Of a stretch of DNA of 64,000 nucleotides, positions 9,344 through 20,630 are shown piece by piece. Under the pieces are notes generated by a model that saw nothing but the letters and a program-made list of their open reading frames with translations, did no database searches and had not been told where the DNA came from. Source of the stretch: Tieghemostelium lacteum (Eukaryota > Evosea > Eumycetozoa > Dictyosteliales > Raperosteliaceae); assembly GCA_001606155.1 (NCBI GenBank), contig LODT01000001.1:1-64000 (forward strand), read 5' to 3'. Position 1 is the first letter of the stretch. Each line of letters starts with the position of its first letter. Made by a program: the position numbers and the translations under genes.

Positions 9344-10291
9344 TTAAATTAAATCATTATTATGATAATAATAATCTTTTTCTAAAGAAGATTTAAATGG
9401 TGATTTGATTAATGGTGATAGTGGTATTGATGCTGTGGAAGAAGAGGAAGCAGAGGAAGAGGATTGTTGTTTAGTTGTTTGTGCATAAGAAGAATTCTGG
9501 TTACCAGTTGGTGTAGGTACTCTAAACGGTGGTTGTGGTATGAGGGGAATTGAAGTAGGTGATAATAGTAATGTTTCATCATGAGGTGATGATTTTGATC
9601 TGTGAATAATAAAACCATCTTTACTACTATTTAGAGTTGGTAAAGCAGTTGGCGATAACCTAGGTGATGTTAAAATATTAATATTATTATTATTATTATT
9701 ATTGTTATTATTATTATTATTATTATTATTGCTATTAAAAGGTGAAATATCATCTTTTGATCTGTTAATAGGTGAAAAGTTATTATAATTATTGCTCGTT
9801 AAATTATACTGTCTATAAAAAATGGGTGATTCAATTTTTGTTTGATCTCTATGATAATAACCCTCATCTTCAGATTCTTGAATCAAATCATGTATAAACT
9901 TATTTCTATCAATAAATTCTTGTAATAGATCTATAGTTGGATGCGATAATTCAAAATTTACAAAATTATAATCCTCCTGTTTGTCAGTGTCTGGGTCTGG
10001 GAAGGTACCTAAAATATGTAATATTCCACCACTTCCATCATTATCCAAATCACTTTCAATGGTAACTTTTGTAATTACACTATCATCTCTTAGTGAAATG
10101 ATATTTTCAATTTGACCATCACTTTTTAATTCAATTTCCAGAGGTGCTATACAACGACGTTGATTATTCTCATCAATTACATATAAGTTACTTGGTATCT
10201 CTTCATCTTGGTATACATAGTGAATATATGGTATATAAGTACTTTTTTCTAATTTAAATCATGTAGCGTAACATAATTAAGTGAAGACATT
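9344..10291 (-). CDS. Unidentified Asn/Ser-rich protein, frame broken near its 5' end
   Basis: The main open frame runs on the minus strand from about 10259 to the stop at 9344 and includes YIPYIHYVYQDEEIPSNLYV, a mixed alpha/beta-like region, an acidic DNDGSGGILHILGTFPDPDTD patch, an Asn16-type tract and a Ser/Pro-rich tail. The only nearby ATG (10291, reading MSSLNYVTLHD) is in a different frame and meets a stop after 13 codons; the two frames would join if one base were gained or lost near 10255-10265. A 24-base GT...AG candidate there is too short to be an intron. Another open piece with protein-like composition (KGCILTTIEHQS...) lies upstream at about 10335-10440. So this is either a gene with a sequencing error or a decaying gene. 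No family recognised. Confidence 0.5.
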
Positions 10292-10702
10292 TTGGAATAA
10301 AAAATAAAAATAATTTTTTTTTTTATAAAAAAAATTAATTGTTGAACCCAATAATCTGGTCTAACTAAACCAGAAACAAAATTTTGATTATCACTTTGAT
10401 GTTCAATTGTTGTTAAAATACACCCTTTTTCATAAAAGACAAAAAGAAATGAAAATTATTATTTTAAATGGTGGTATAACCACACTTTTATAAATCTACT
10501 AAAGAGTAGATTGATTTTGAAGAAATAATTTTTACATATATATTTTTTTTAAATTTTTATCTGTCTCCTTATCCCCTATACAGATAGATGTGTCAAATTT
10601 ACAAATTTAATCTCTAGTAAAATCATTAATAAGAATAAATTTAAATATATAAAATTTAAAAAAAAAAATATAGAATTAATATTGTTAATATTAAATAAAA
10701 TA
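10292..10702. other. Spacer between divergent, frame-disturbed genes
   Basis: 411 bp. The left part contains the minus-strand open piece at about 10335-10440, which may belong to the broken gene at 9344. The right part is AT-rich leader of the F-box gene at 10703. Confidence 0.4.
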
Positions 10703-12635
10703 ATGGATTTACAATTTAATTCTGTATCAATAAATTTAGAAAATATAAATCACGAAACAAATAACAAAAATACTAATAACAACCACAACAATAGTAACAA
10801 CACCGAACGAAAATTAAACAATCAGAACAACAATTGTAAAACAGAAAATGAGGACTACATGATAGTTGATGAACAAAATGATAATATAATGTTACAATTA
10901 CCAAAAGAAGTGTGGATACAAATACTTGGATATCTAAGTGAAAAGGATCTTTTTAATTGTTCATTTGTGAATCAATTTCTCTATACTCTATCACAAGATA
11001 ATTTTCTTTGGAAACCATTATATTTAAAAAAAATGGATAGTAATAACACTACCTCATCGTAAATCACTTAGTAAACTAAATATTTACCAAAATGATTATA
11101 GTATATTTTTAGAACAATCAAATCATAAAAAAGATACATTACAACCAACAGCTACAAAACTTCATCAAAATATATCACAACAAAAATTCATTTATAAAAT
11201 TTATAAACCAAAATTAAAATCATTTGATGAATTATCTAATGATAACAATAATAGTGGTAGTAATAATGGAGAGAATCAATTTATAAATGAAAAATTTACA
11301 TATTATACCAAAATATTTTGGAAATTTCTATATAAAGAGAGAAAAGAAATTGTTAGAGAAGGTGGTATTGAAGAATTCTATCAATTAATAAGTACATTAA
11401 TAGCATTTCCATTAGAATTTAATAGAAAAGCAATGATGACAATGTACACTATTGTTTTTCAATTGTGTATAATGAATTATAAGATTAAGAATTACTATCT
11501 ACCACCATTAGATCTTTATAAAATGTTGGTTGAATGTTGTCATAATCATCTATTTAAACTATTACAAGATAGTATATTCATTCCAGATGGACCATTACTC
11601 ATCCAATATTATGTTTATCATTGGCAATCATTTTTACATGCCATCAAGAGAATTAACATTGTGTTTAGATATTTTCATAGAGATTGGATATCCAAACAAC
11701 AGGAAGAACTTTTATCCACAAGACCATTTCATACCAATCTAAATATAAATGGCTCAACTTGGTGGAAAAAATTATTATTCAGTACTGGTAGTAGTGGTAG
11801 TTCTTCTGATACTCCTACATCAACAACTACTGTTGTTCACTTAACAACAATGATGGCTAGAGGTTGGATATCAGTTTTCTTTTTAGGTTTACAAGTAAAC
11901 GAAAGTGATAATCAAACTAATAATAATAATAATACTACTACTACAACAAATAACAACAATAATAATAATAATAATAATAATAACAATAATAATAATAATA
12001 ATAATATTATTATTGATAATAGTAGTGAACCAACAACTCCAACCCAGAATATAGAAATTGAAACTGATGCACCTAATAGATTGATAAACTCATTAAAATT
12101 ATGTTCAACAGAGTTGAATAACAATTTAGTAATTCGATTTTTGGTATCTATTTTCCAACTTCAAGAATTTCTATTATTTTTGGGGGATGCAATTCCCAAT
12201 TTAAATTCCATTCCAATAACAAACCAACAACAACAACAACAGCAACAAAATCAGACATTTCCTATAAATTTACCTGCTGGTCAATTTTTCCAAACATCAC
12301 CACAAATGAATTCTAGTTATTACCAAAGTTTCTCTTCAGATTTTAATTTTAATATTCAAAATCAAACTCAAATTACCAATAATCAATCTATTTTAAATCC
12401 CAACTCTCTAAGTATTCAACAAACCAATGCATTTTTTATAAATGCACCTACTCCAGTAAATAGAAGTTATATAACAACAACACAACAAAAACAACAAGAA
12501 AACTCAGTTTTTGGAGAATTTTTAAATTTCTTACATAGCAGTGGAAGTTCTAATGCAGTGCATTGTGATGATGAAATGTCAAAAGTAGCAAGAGAATGTT
12601 TTTCATTTTTATCTCCAAAACAACAGCAGAAATAA
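10703..12635 (+). CDS. F-box protein with a one-base break in an A8 run
   Basis: ATG at 10703. After an Asn-rich leader, residues about 65-110 are a clear F-box (LPKEVWIQILGYLSEKDLFN, then CSFVNQFLYTLSQDNFLWKPLYLKK), the Skp1-binding motif of SCF ubiquitin-ligase adaptors. The frame then stops at 11060. Reading the A8 run at about 11033-11040 as A7 gives an uninterrupted continuation (KWIVITLPHRKSLSKL...) that runs to 12635, through a conserved-looking helical region (KAMMTMYTIVFQLCIMNYKI), an Asn tract and a Gln/Asn-rich tail. Total about 640 residues. No intron signals explain the switch. The homopolymer makes a sequencing error the simplest cause; a true mutation or slippage is possible. 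Substrate unknown. Confidence 0.72.
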
Positions 12636-12757
12636 AGAAACACACAAATTTTTGCTGTACAATATTTCGTAATAACGATTTGTAAAGAGAAACTTTATTG
12701 TTATTTATAGTTAATCTTTTTTTGTTTATATGATATCAATCGATTGATATTTTTAAT

Positions 12758-13500
12758 TTAAATTAATTTATGAGAAATCAAAGACATTGAACATCTACAA
12801 AATTGTTCACCCAATTGTGGGTTTGCTAGACGTTGATTACCACCCAAGAATAGCATTTGTTCACCATCATCAGATCTTCTGTGTCTTCCACCGTCATCAG
12901 AAGTATCACAACTGCAACCAGTAAATGTACCTGAACCACTACCGCTACCACTGTCTCTACCACCTGTAGAGTCTCTGCCTGAAGCAGTACCACTTCCACT
13001 GCTTGCGTCTCTACCAGTACTTGTAGCACTAATAGCTGGACCATCACCAAATCTAATAGTTCCATGACGATGACCATCTCTTCCACTGCCACTACTGCTC
13101 ATAGCACTAATAGCTGGACCATCACCAAATCTAGTTGTAGAGCCACCATGATTTAATAGTTTAGACTCCCATTTATTAATTGATACTGCAATGCAATTCT
13201 TTTCACATTGGCATTCATCAACATCAGAGAATTTACATCTTTCAATATGTATATTATTCAAAACACTTTCACATTGTTGCTGGCATTCATTTTCGCTATT
13301 TTAGAGTAGTTGATAGTCTTAATATCTTGATACATACTAGTTAGAGATAATAATATTATGATTAAAAACACATACTTTGATGAACGGAATAATCTAATTT
13401 CATTGTTTGAATAGGAACATTCACATAAATTTTGAGTGGATGCTTGAATAAAACTATTCAACAATAACAATGATACTACTACTAATAAATAAGATTTCAT
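12758..13500 (-). CDS. Secreted Cys-rich protein with duplicated RFGDGPAISA motif
   Basis: Two exons on the minus strand: 13376-13500 and 12758-13295, with an 80-nt intron (GTATGT...AATAG); phases match. The product is 220 residues. MKSYLLVVVSLLLLNSFIQA is a signal peptide. Then come a Cys-containing segment (CECSYS, ECQQQC, ERCKF, ECQCEKNC), two copies of (T/I)RFGDGPAISA followed by Gly/Ser/Arg/Asp-rich linker, a Ser-Gly run, a CSCDTSDDGGRHRRSDDG patch and a last Cys pair (FCRCS). It is probably secreted or matrix-associated. The repeats suggest internal duplication of about 35 residues. No known family. Confidence 0.75.
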
Positions 13501-13805
13501 TTTTCTGACTTATTCTGTTGAATATGTAATCACACTTTAAAATAAACAACAATAGTTTAAATAGTTTGTTGAAATGAACGAACCATCAGATATTTTTAAG
13601 TCAGGATATTTAAAATAAAATTTCAAAAATGACCAAAATTTTAAAAAAAAAGCTTCGAAAGCTTTGGAACCAGCTTTGCGAAACTGATTCTCTTCCTGTG
13701 AATTTCTTTTCAAAAACTCTAATTTATGTTTGAATTGAATTTAATTTGCGAAATTATAAACATTTTTGGGAAATTTAAACTTTCCATCAAATGAAAATTT
13801 ATAAA
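13501..13805. other. Spacer with two adjacent hairpins
   Basis: 305 bp between the 3' end of the giant alpha-2-macroglobulin gene and the start of the secreted protein gene, both on the minus strand. It holds the double hairpin at 13649-13690 and otherwise AT-rich sequence. Confidence 0.5.
13649..13690. other. Tandem hairpins
   Basis: AAAGCTT (13649-13655) pairs perfectly with AAGCTTT (13659-13665) around a CGA loop. One base later a 24-base stem follows (13667-13690): GAACCAG pairs with CTGATTC with one mismatch, and TT/AA closes a TGCG loop. Being next to each other in a 305-bp spacer, they could form a 3'-end or non-coding RNA structure. Confidence 0.6.
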
Positions 13806-16800
13806 TTAATTTATTGAAATTTTTTGAGATATTGATTTAGCATTGACTTCAATATCATACATTTCCTCAATAGTTACTGGAGGTATTAAATAATCACCTT
13901 TATGGGAGGCAACTACAGTATATTGGAATTGATAAGTACCAATTGGTAGAGCACTAGAAAAGACTTCAGTTCTGTCATCATGTAGATTAAAATGTTCAGC
14001 AAGTATAGAATGCTCAACTAGATTTTTATCTACAGTTTCAAAGCCGCCAGGTAATCTGTCAATGAGTACACAATTAAATCTTGGAACACTAATAGTAACT
14101 AAAAGCGTAACAGTAATCTTTGTACCAACTTTAATAGAGAGAATATGACCATCACCCTGAACTGTGAGAGATTCTTTATCAGTAACATTGAAGGTAGTGT
14201 ATTTTCGTGACAATTCAAAACCATTATTTTTAGAAGGAGTATTAAAGTTTATAAGTGAATAGTTTATAGACAAACGATAATACAATTTACCTTTACCTTC
14301 TTTGTAGATGAATACTTTTGAACACTGACTTGTATTATCATCATCATCATCATCATCATCACTAACTCCTACAATAGTATTTAAATATCTATTTGGAATT
14401 ATACAACTATATGAAGCTGGAGTATTGCTATTAAATTTAGGAGTTTTACCAAGATAGAGAGGTGATTGTGATTCGTTGTTGGTCAACCAAGAATGAGCAT
14501 TACAATTCATATCTTGTGATTCTACATTCTTGTAATAATCACATATAGCTAAAATTGTCCATGCATCAGATTGAATATTTTGTCTGATATCAGATTCTTT
14601 TTTATCCAACAAAAATAAAACAATCAATGGGATGTAGGGGTGTGTTGATTGTACGGATACCAATGATCTAAGAATGATTGCTGCTGTTCTTTCTAGATTG
14701 TGGAACAATTGTGTGGATATAGACTTTTTATAATAACTTGGGAAATAAACTTTTTGATCATCTTTTATGGCATGTTTTAAAAGATATTCAGAGATTTCAA
14801 ATCTTGGCTTTTGGTATTTTATATCATCACATAGTGAACCTAAAATCCATGCCAATGATTCCAATGATAGAGTACAATAAGAGTGTGTTGATAGGAACTT
14901 TATAGCCATTGATGAAATTTCAGGTTTCTGTCTCTTGGAAGATAAATGATAGAGAGTGTAGATTGCAAATGAACATGTAGTAGTAATTAATTCATCTGAT
15001 AATTGGAAATTACAATCAATAAATTCTCTTAGGAATGAATTGGATTTTGATAGTATTCTTTCATCAATCTGATAACCATTATCTCTGAGTACTATCAATG
15101 AATGTATACAATAAATACTTTCAAATGGATTTAAGTTCTTATTGGAACTTCCAGACCAAGTTTGGAACTTTCCATCAGTTAATTGACGGGATTTAATCTC
15201 TCTGATAATCTTTTGCAGTAGTGATTTTACTTGTGACTTGGATGGTAATGATGAGTGGCTACCAGTGGTGTTGTCTTTTAGAATGTGGAACATGGTAGAC
15301 AAACCAATAGCTTTACTGGAAAGGTTTTCAGTCTTGTCAAATTGATATTGATATATGTAGATATAACATTCAGATAAACTACTGAGAATAGTTGAACTAA
15401 TTTCAATTTGTAAATGACCCAAATCTCTAATAGAATCAAGTGGTACTTGTACAGGCTGCATCATTGGTTCATCTAATGAACCATAGATAGAAGGAGTCAT
15501 TAAAGTTGGTGGCTGGAGAATTGGAATTTCAATTTGAAGGAAATCATTAATTTTATCATCGTTAGTTACGATAATTTGAATAGTGGCATTACCTAAATCA
15601 ATAGCCTTTAGGGGTAGGCTAAATAGTTTTCTCTTTTTTGCTTCAATTAGACAAGATAAACGAGTGAATAAATGTGAACTATTGGGCTGGATTATCAGAT
15701 TATCAGTAGTTCTAACCAAAATGTTAAATTTCTTATCAGATTTCGAAGAAACTACAATATTTAACTGTGTACAATCATAGAGGTTTAAAAATCTAGGTGG
15801 GTTACATCTAACAGATAGAGGTACAGTAGCTACAATTGCACATTCAGCTTTTCCAAATCTTTGATTACCTGTAGAAGCATTTTGGTGGTGATGATTTGCA
15901 ATTGCTACTACTCTATAGGTTGTCAAGTTATCAGGTAATTGTATTGGAATGTTTACTATACCCAATTCATTAGTGGCAATAGATGCTGTGAAATTTGCTA
16001 ATGCCACAAAATTGGATCTAATTTTAAATAGATTTATATCTGGTTTAGAAACATCTGTAGTTTCCTCATTACGATCACCAGTAGAAGTAATATTACTCCA
16101 GCTTTTCTTTGGTTTATCTTTACTTTTAAGTCTTCTAGCATTGTGTGAAGGTTCATCAGACATAGCGCACATTGCTATTGAATTATAACTTTTCTTACCA
16201 GAACTGCTGCCACCAAATAATGAGAAATCACCTAAACCACATTCACCTAGAGTTGTTTCAAATCTATAAAATTGAGGAGGACTTCTTTTGATGTGAATTT
16301 CTTTTCTCATTTGTACATCTATCAGTGCACCCAGATGTTCATTTGCTGGGAACAATTTATATAGATATCGATAGAGGAATGATGTTTTACCAACACCCTT
16401 GTCACCACATATACAAATTTCAATAAATTTACCACAGTCTGATAATGGAATTATAGTTGCCAACAGATCAAAAGCCTCATCGACAGAGTCAGCATTCAAT
16501 TTTGCACTTACATCCATTATACCAAATCCAGCGAACATTGATTGTTTATATAGAATTGATCTGGGAATTGGAGAATCTTTAGCATCTGAAAATAAATCAG
16601 ATTTTGTACCTATTAATACAGTTGGAATATAATCTACAGCTCTAAGATTTAGTGCTCTATTATAATATTCAAAAGAAGCGTAATAACTTTCTAGTGAATC
16701 CATTGAGTATAATAAAACCAATGCATCAGCATCTCGAAGGTATTCATCAACTATTTCTGAATTTTCATATTTTGGAGAGGAAGAAGATGATGAGGATGAG

Positions 16801-19800
16801 TCTACATTAATTGGTAATAATGATGGTACATCAGTAATCTTTGCAACATAAGAATTTTTTTCTGGTTGAGAATACAATTTCTTATTGTTAGGTCTGAGAA
16901 TGAAATTTCTATTGATATCATGGTCAAACCTTGGTGGTCTTATACCCCATGGTTTAAGTGGTTCAGTATAGGCTTGGTCTGGTGTCAAGAAATACATATT
17001 TGATTTCAAATAGTAATAGTGGTATTTCAATGGATTTTTGTGGAAGAATGTTTCATATGGGTTCAAGAATTGGTAACCTGTCAATGCAAGTTGAGATTCA
17101 TCAACAATGACTAGACAAACCTCTGCATTTAAAACTGGATTAGAATTATCATCCAAAACCTTTACTATAACATTACTATTTGCACCAGGTTCCATAATGT
17201 TATCAATAGGTTGAATTTCTACTTGTAGACTATTACGTTGATTGTTGATATTAAATGAAGAGGAAGCCATGGCAGTTACCATTGATTCACCATTCCATAT
17301 ATCACATTGAATCTCAACATTGGTACCCCAATCTTGATCAATTTCCAATTGAATCTTATCATGGAATCTATCTTGAATATGGAAGGGTCTTGTAGCTTGA
17401 ATACCACCATTTAATATATTTAAAACACCACTGAATGATATTGACTCTTGGTAATTTAAAATCTCTATAGTTGCAATATCACCATGATTATACACAACTC
17501 TATCCATTTTCATTTCCAAATGTTGGTTGGTGTTTCTTTGTAGGCTATCTCTATAATATGGGTGTGTGAGTGAATTCATTTGTGGGGCAAACTTTGATAG
17601 TTCCCAGCTAATGGTTATTTCAGACTCACTCTTGGACTGGTTACCTTGTTCATCAAATGTGCTTACTTCAATTCTATAGGTATTTGGTTTGGTAGAAAAT
17701 GGTGGATATTTTGGTACCTCAATTTGTATTGTACTAGAGAATGGTCCATTTTTTGAGATAGATTTTGATTGGTAAACTAATTTAGATTCCTCGCTCACAG
17801 AATTTTTTTCCAAAACTTCAATTTTTAACTCTTGGTCAGGGCAGTAGTTTGAGGTAATATCCACACATACCAAATCAATATTTACTGGATAGGTGAGTGA
17901 ATGACATTCTCTGACAACCATGTGTGAGGATATAGTTTTTAAACCAATATAGAATCTAGATGGATGCAGAATGAAATTCAAAGTTGATGATTGGGTTTGA
18001 TTGGAGATATCATATACATTTACACCAATATTAATTAACAATGGTACAGATAGAGATTTCTGACCATTGAACAATAGTTTTAAGAGGCTTTTACCATCTT
18101 GATCAGATTTTGTATTGAGAGATTTTGATTTATTGTAAACCAAAAGTTTTTCCCTCTCACATAAAATCTCATTATTATCTATATTATGGGTGGTATCTAT
18201 ACTGGATTTAATAAGAATACCAAATTGGTAAAAATTAAACTTTGTTGGTTTAAATTGGAAATACTTTGAAGTAACTTTCCATTGTACATTGAAACCCGAT
18301 AGATCACCACCCTCATAGTATTTTGAGAGTAACTGTATAACTGCACTACCATAATACTGGTAGTTAATGTTATTAGACAATATCTTAGATTCTATGTAGT
18401 ATTGTGATCTATTGAAGGCATCTACACTAAATCTATGATGGTAGGTTTTTTCATTGGGGATTACTTTTAATTTTATATGACGGTCATTGGTGACTATAAT
18501 ATCTTGATCCTCCAGCGAGAGTTCAACACTACACTGACCTAATTGAATAGTTTCTACTATTTGTAGACTTATATGGAAAGCACTAAATGCATTTATAGTA
18601 GTTTCACCTTTAATCAATTCACTACCTATAGGATCACTGAATTTATAGTATATTTTGGTATTGGGTGACAAATTATAAATTACTCTTGGTTGTTCAGATT
18701 CTTTGTGTAATAATTTCAGGTAACCTTTAATCTCTACTTTAGATTTTGGTCTATAGATTGCTTGATCATCAAAAACATGCCAAACCAATTGAGTACTCTC
18801 TTCATTTGGCGAGATGTTTGCTTGTGGGATGAGACAACAATCACCATTTTGTGTATTCTCTACTATGACATGTCTTAGAGAGTATACTTCTTTTGGATTC
18901 AGTGGAGTTGATATCTTCTCTAGTAAACCCTGCTCATTAGTTACTCCATCTTGTAGGATATTAGCTTTCTTTAATGTTTGTACCAGATGATTTCTATCAG
19001 TGGTGTGAGATGATTTGATCATTGGTGAATCTTGTAACTGTCTAGTTGAAAATATAGAAACTTTACAATCTGGTAACATTCTACCATCATTGATATCACT
19101 TGACCATACTGTTAGTGACTTTTTATCACCTACTGCACCTACACTCATATTAGAGAATTGATACCATGTTCTACCAAATACAGGATGAGATGGTTTAGAA
19201 TTTGGATAGAGTGACTGTAATGTTGGGTATACTATAATACCAAGATGACCAAAGAATTTATCATCAATTGTCAAACCAGGTATTTTTAGTTTATATTCAA
19301 CTTCATTGGACAGGTTCTTTAGATGTATTGGTATATTGACTACATCTTGGAAAATCAATTGACCAACTGGGATCAGTGGATTAAAATTAGATTGTACTTT
19401 ACTGCAATCAATTACCTTGTGATATTGTTTTAAATCTACCTTTTCATTGATAAAACGAGGATAATCAGTGAATGGGTCCAATCTGTATACTTGAATACCA
19501 TATTGGCTGATATTCTTTGATTTCATAATGATATAGGGTTCTGGGTGATATTTAAAATTCCAAAATACAGTGGAATTCTGCATTGATGTATCAAATTTCA
19601 AAGAATATCTAAATGATTTAAATGGTTGGATAGTAACTGTAAAATCCAAATCAGGTCCATTTAATTCACCAGAGGCACTAGTTAGGTTTTGACCATGACA
19701 ACAAAGAATATCTCTTGATAATTTTACATTTAGATCATAGGGTTGGTTTATAAACTCATCTGATCTAATATCATAGATTATAAGCTTATTATTTTGGATA

Positions 19801-20595
19801 CCTATTCTATAAGGAATATTTGGTTGAACAGTAATCAATGAGGGTTCAACTGATCTAGCTAATATAACTCTATTAAATTCAATGGCAATGAATTTTTGTT
19901 CAGTCAATATTTGACCATCCAGTTTAGAGGTTACTCTAAATGGTTCATAATAGGATAGATGTGATCTATATGCAATTTCATTTATCACTGTACCTTCATG
20001 ACAGGGTAAATTATTAACTTTTAGATGAATCAAAGTTTCATATGGTACCTTATCAACTAAACGATAGCATATTACTTTTGTTGGAGTTTGGTCATCTATA
20101 TATGGATTACTTTGAAGAAGTTCATGTAACTGTCTATAACTATAGGTTGTCTCTAATTTATGAGGATTCTCAAGCTCCATATTAATTTCATCTTTGGTGA
20201 GTAATTGCACTTGATAAAAAGTCTTTTTAAATAAAGACTTTGTATAAATTTTAATCAGTGGTAGTATAGTACTGGGTATTACACTGAATGCAAACTCCAA
20301 ATAGTGAATACCAGTTATAGTTCTTGTTACTGTATTTGACTTTCTTGCTAAATTAACAACCCTATTTAGTGGTGTAGTTAATTTTAGATTTTCCGTTAGA
20401 TCAGTTGGGTTAAAACAGTTGTTAAAGAACTCCAATATATCCTTTGGTAGTTCAAGTTGATACTCTATTGAAGGTCTCCATGCTTGAATTGGATTTACAC
20501 ATCTAATTCTACTTTTATCATTACTTAAAACCCATTCTAATGTTACACCAGGATCAGGTTTTACAATAATATTAATTGAATGTTCATTCACATTA

Positions 20596-20630
<35 letters not shown>

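Noticed and set aside
10255-10290. 24-base GT...AG intron to rescue the gene at 9344
   Set aside because: Far below the 57-nt minimum seen in the other introns of this window and lacks a good donor.
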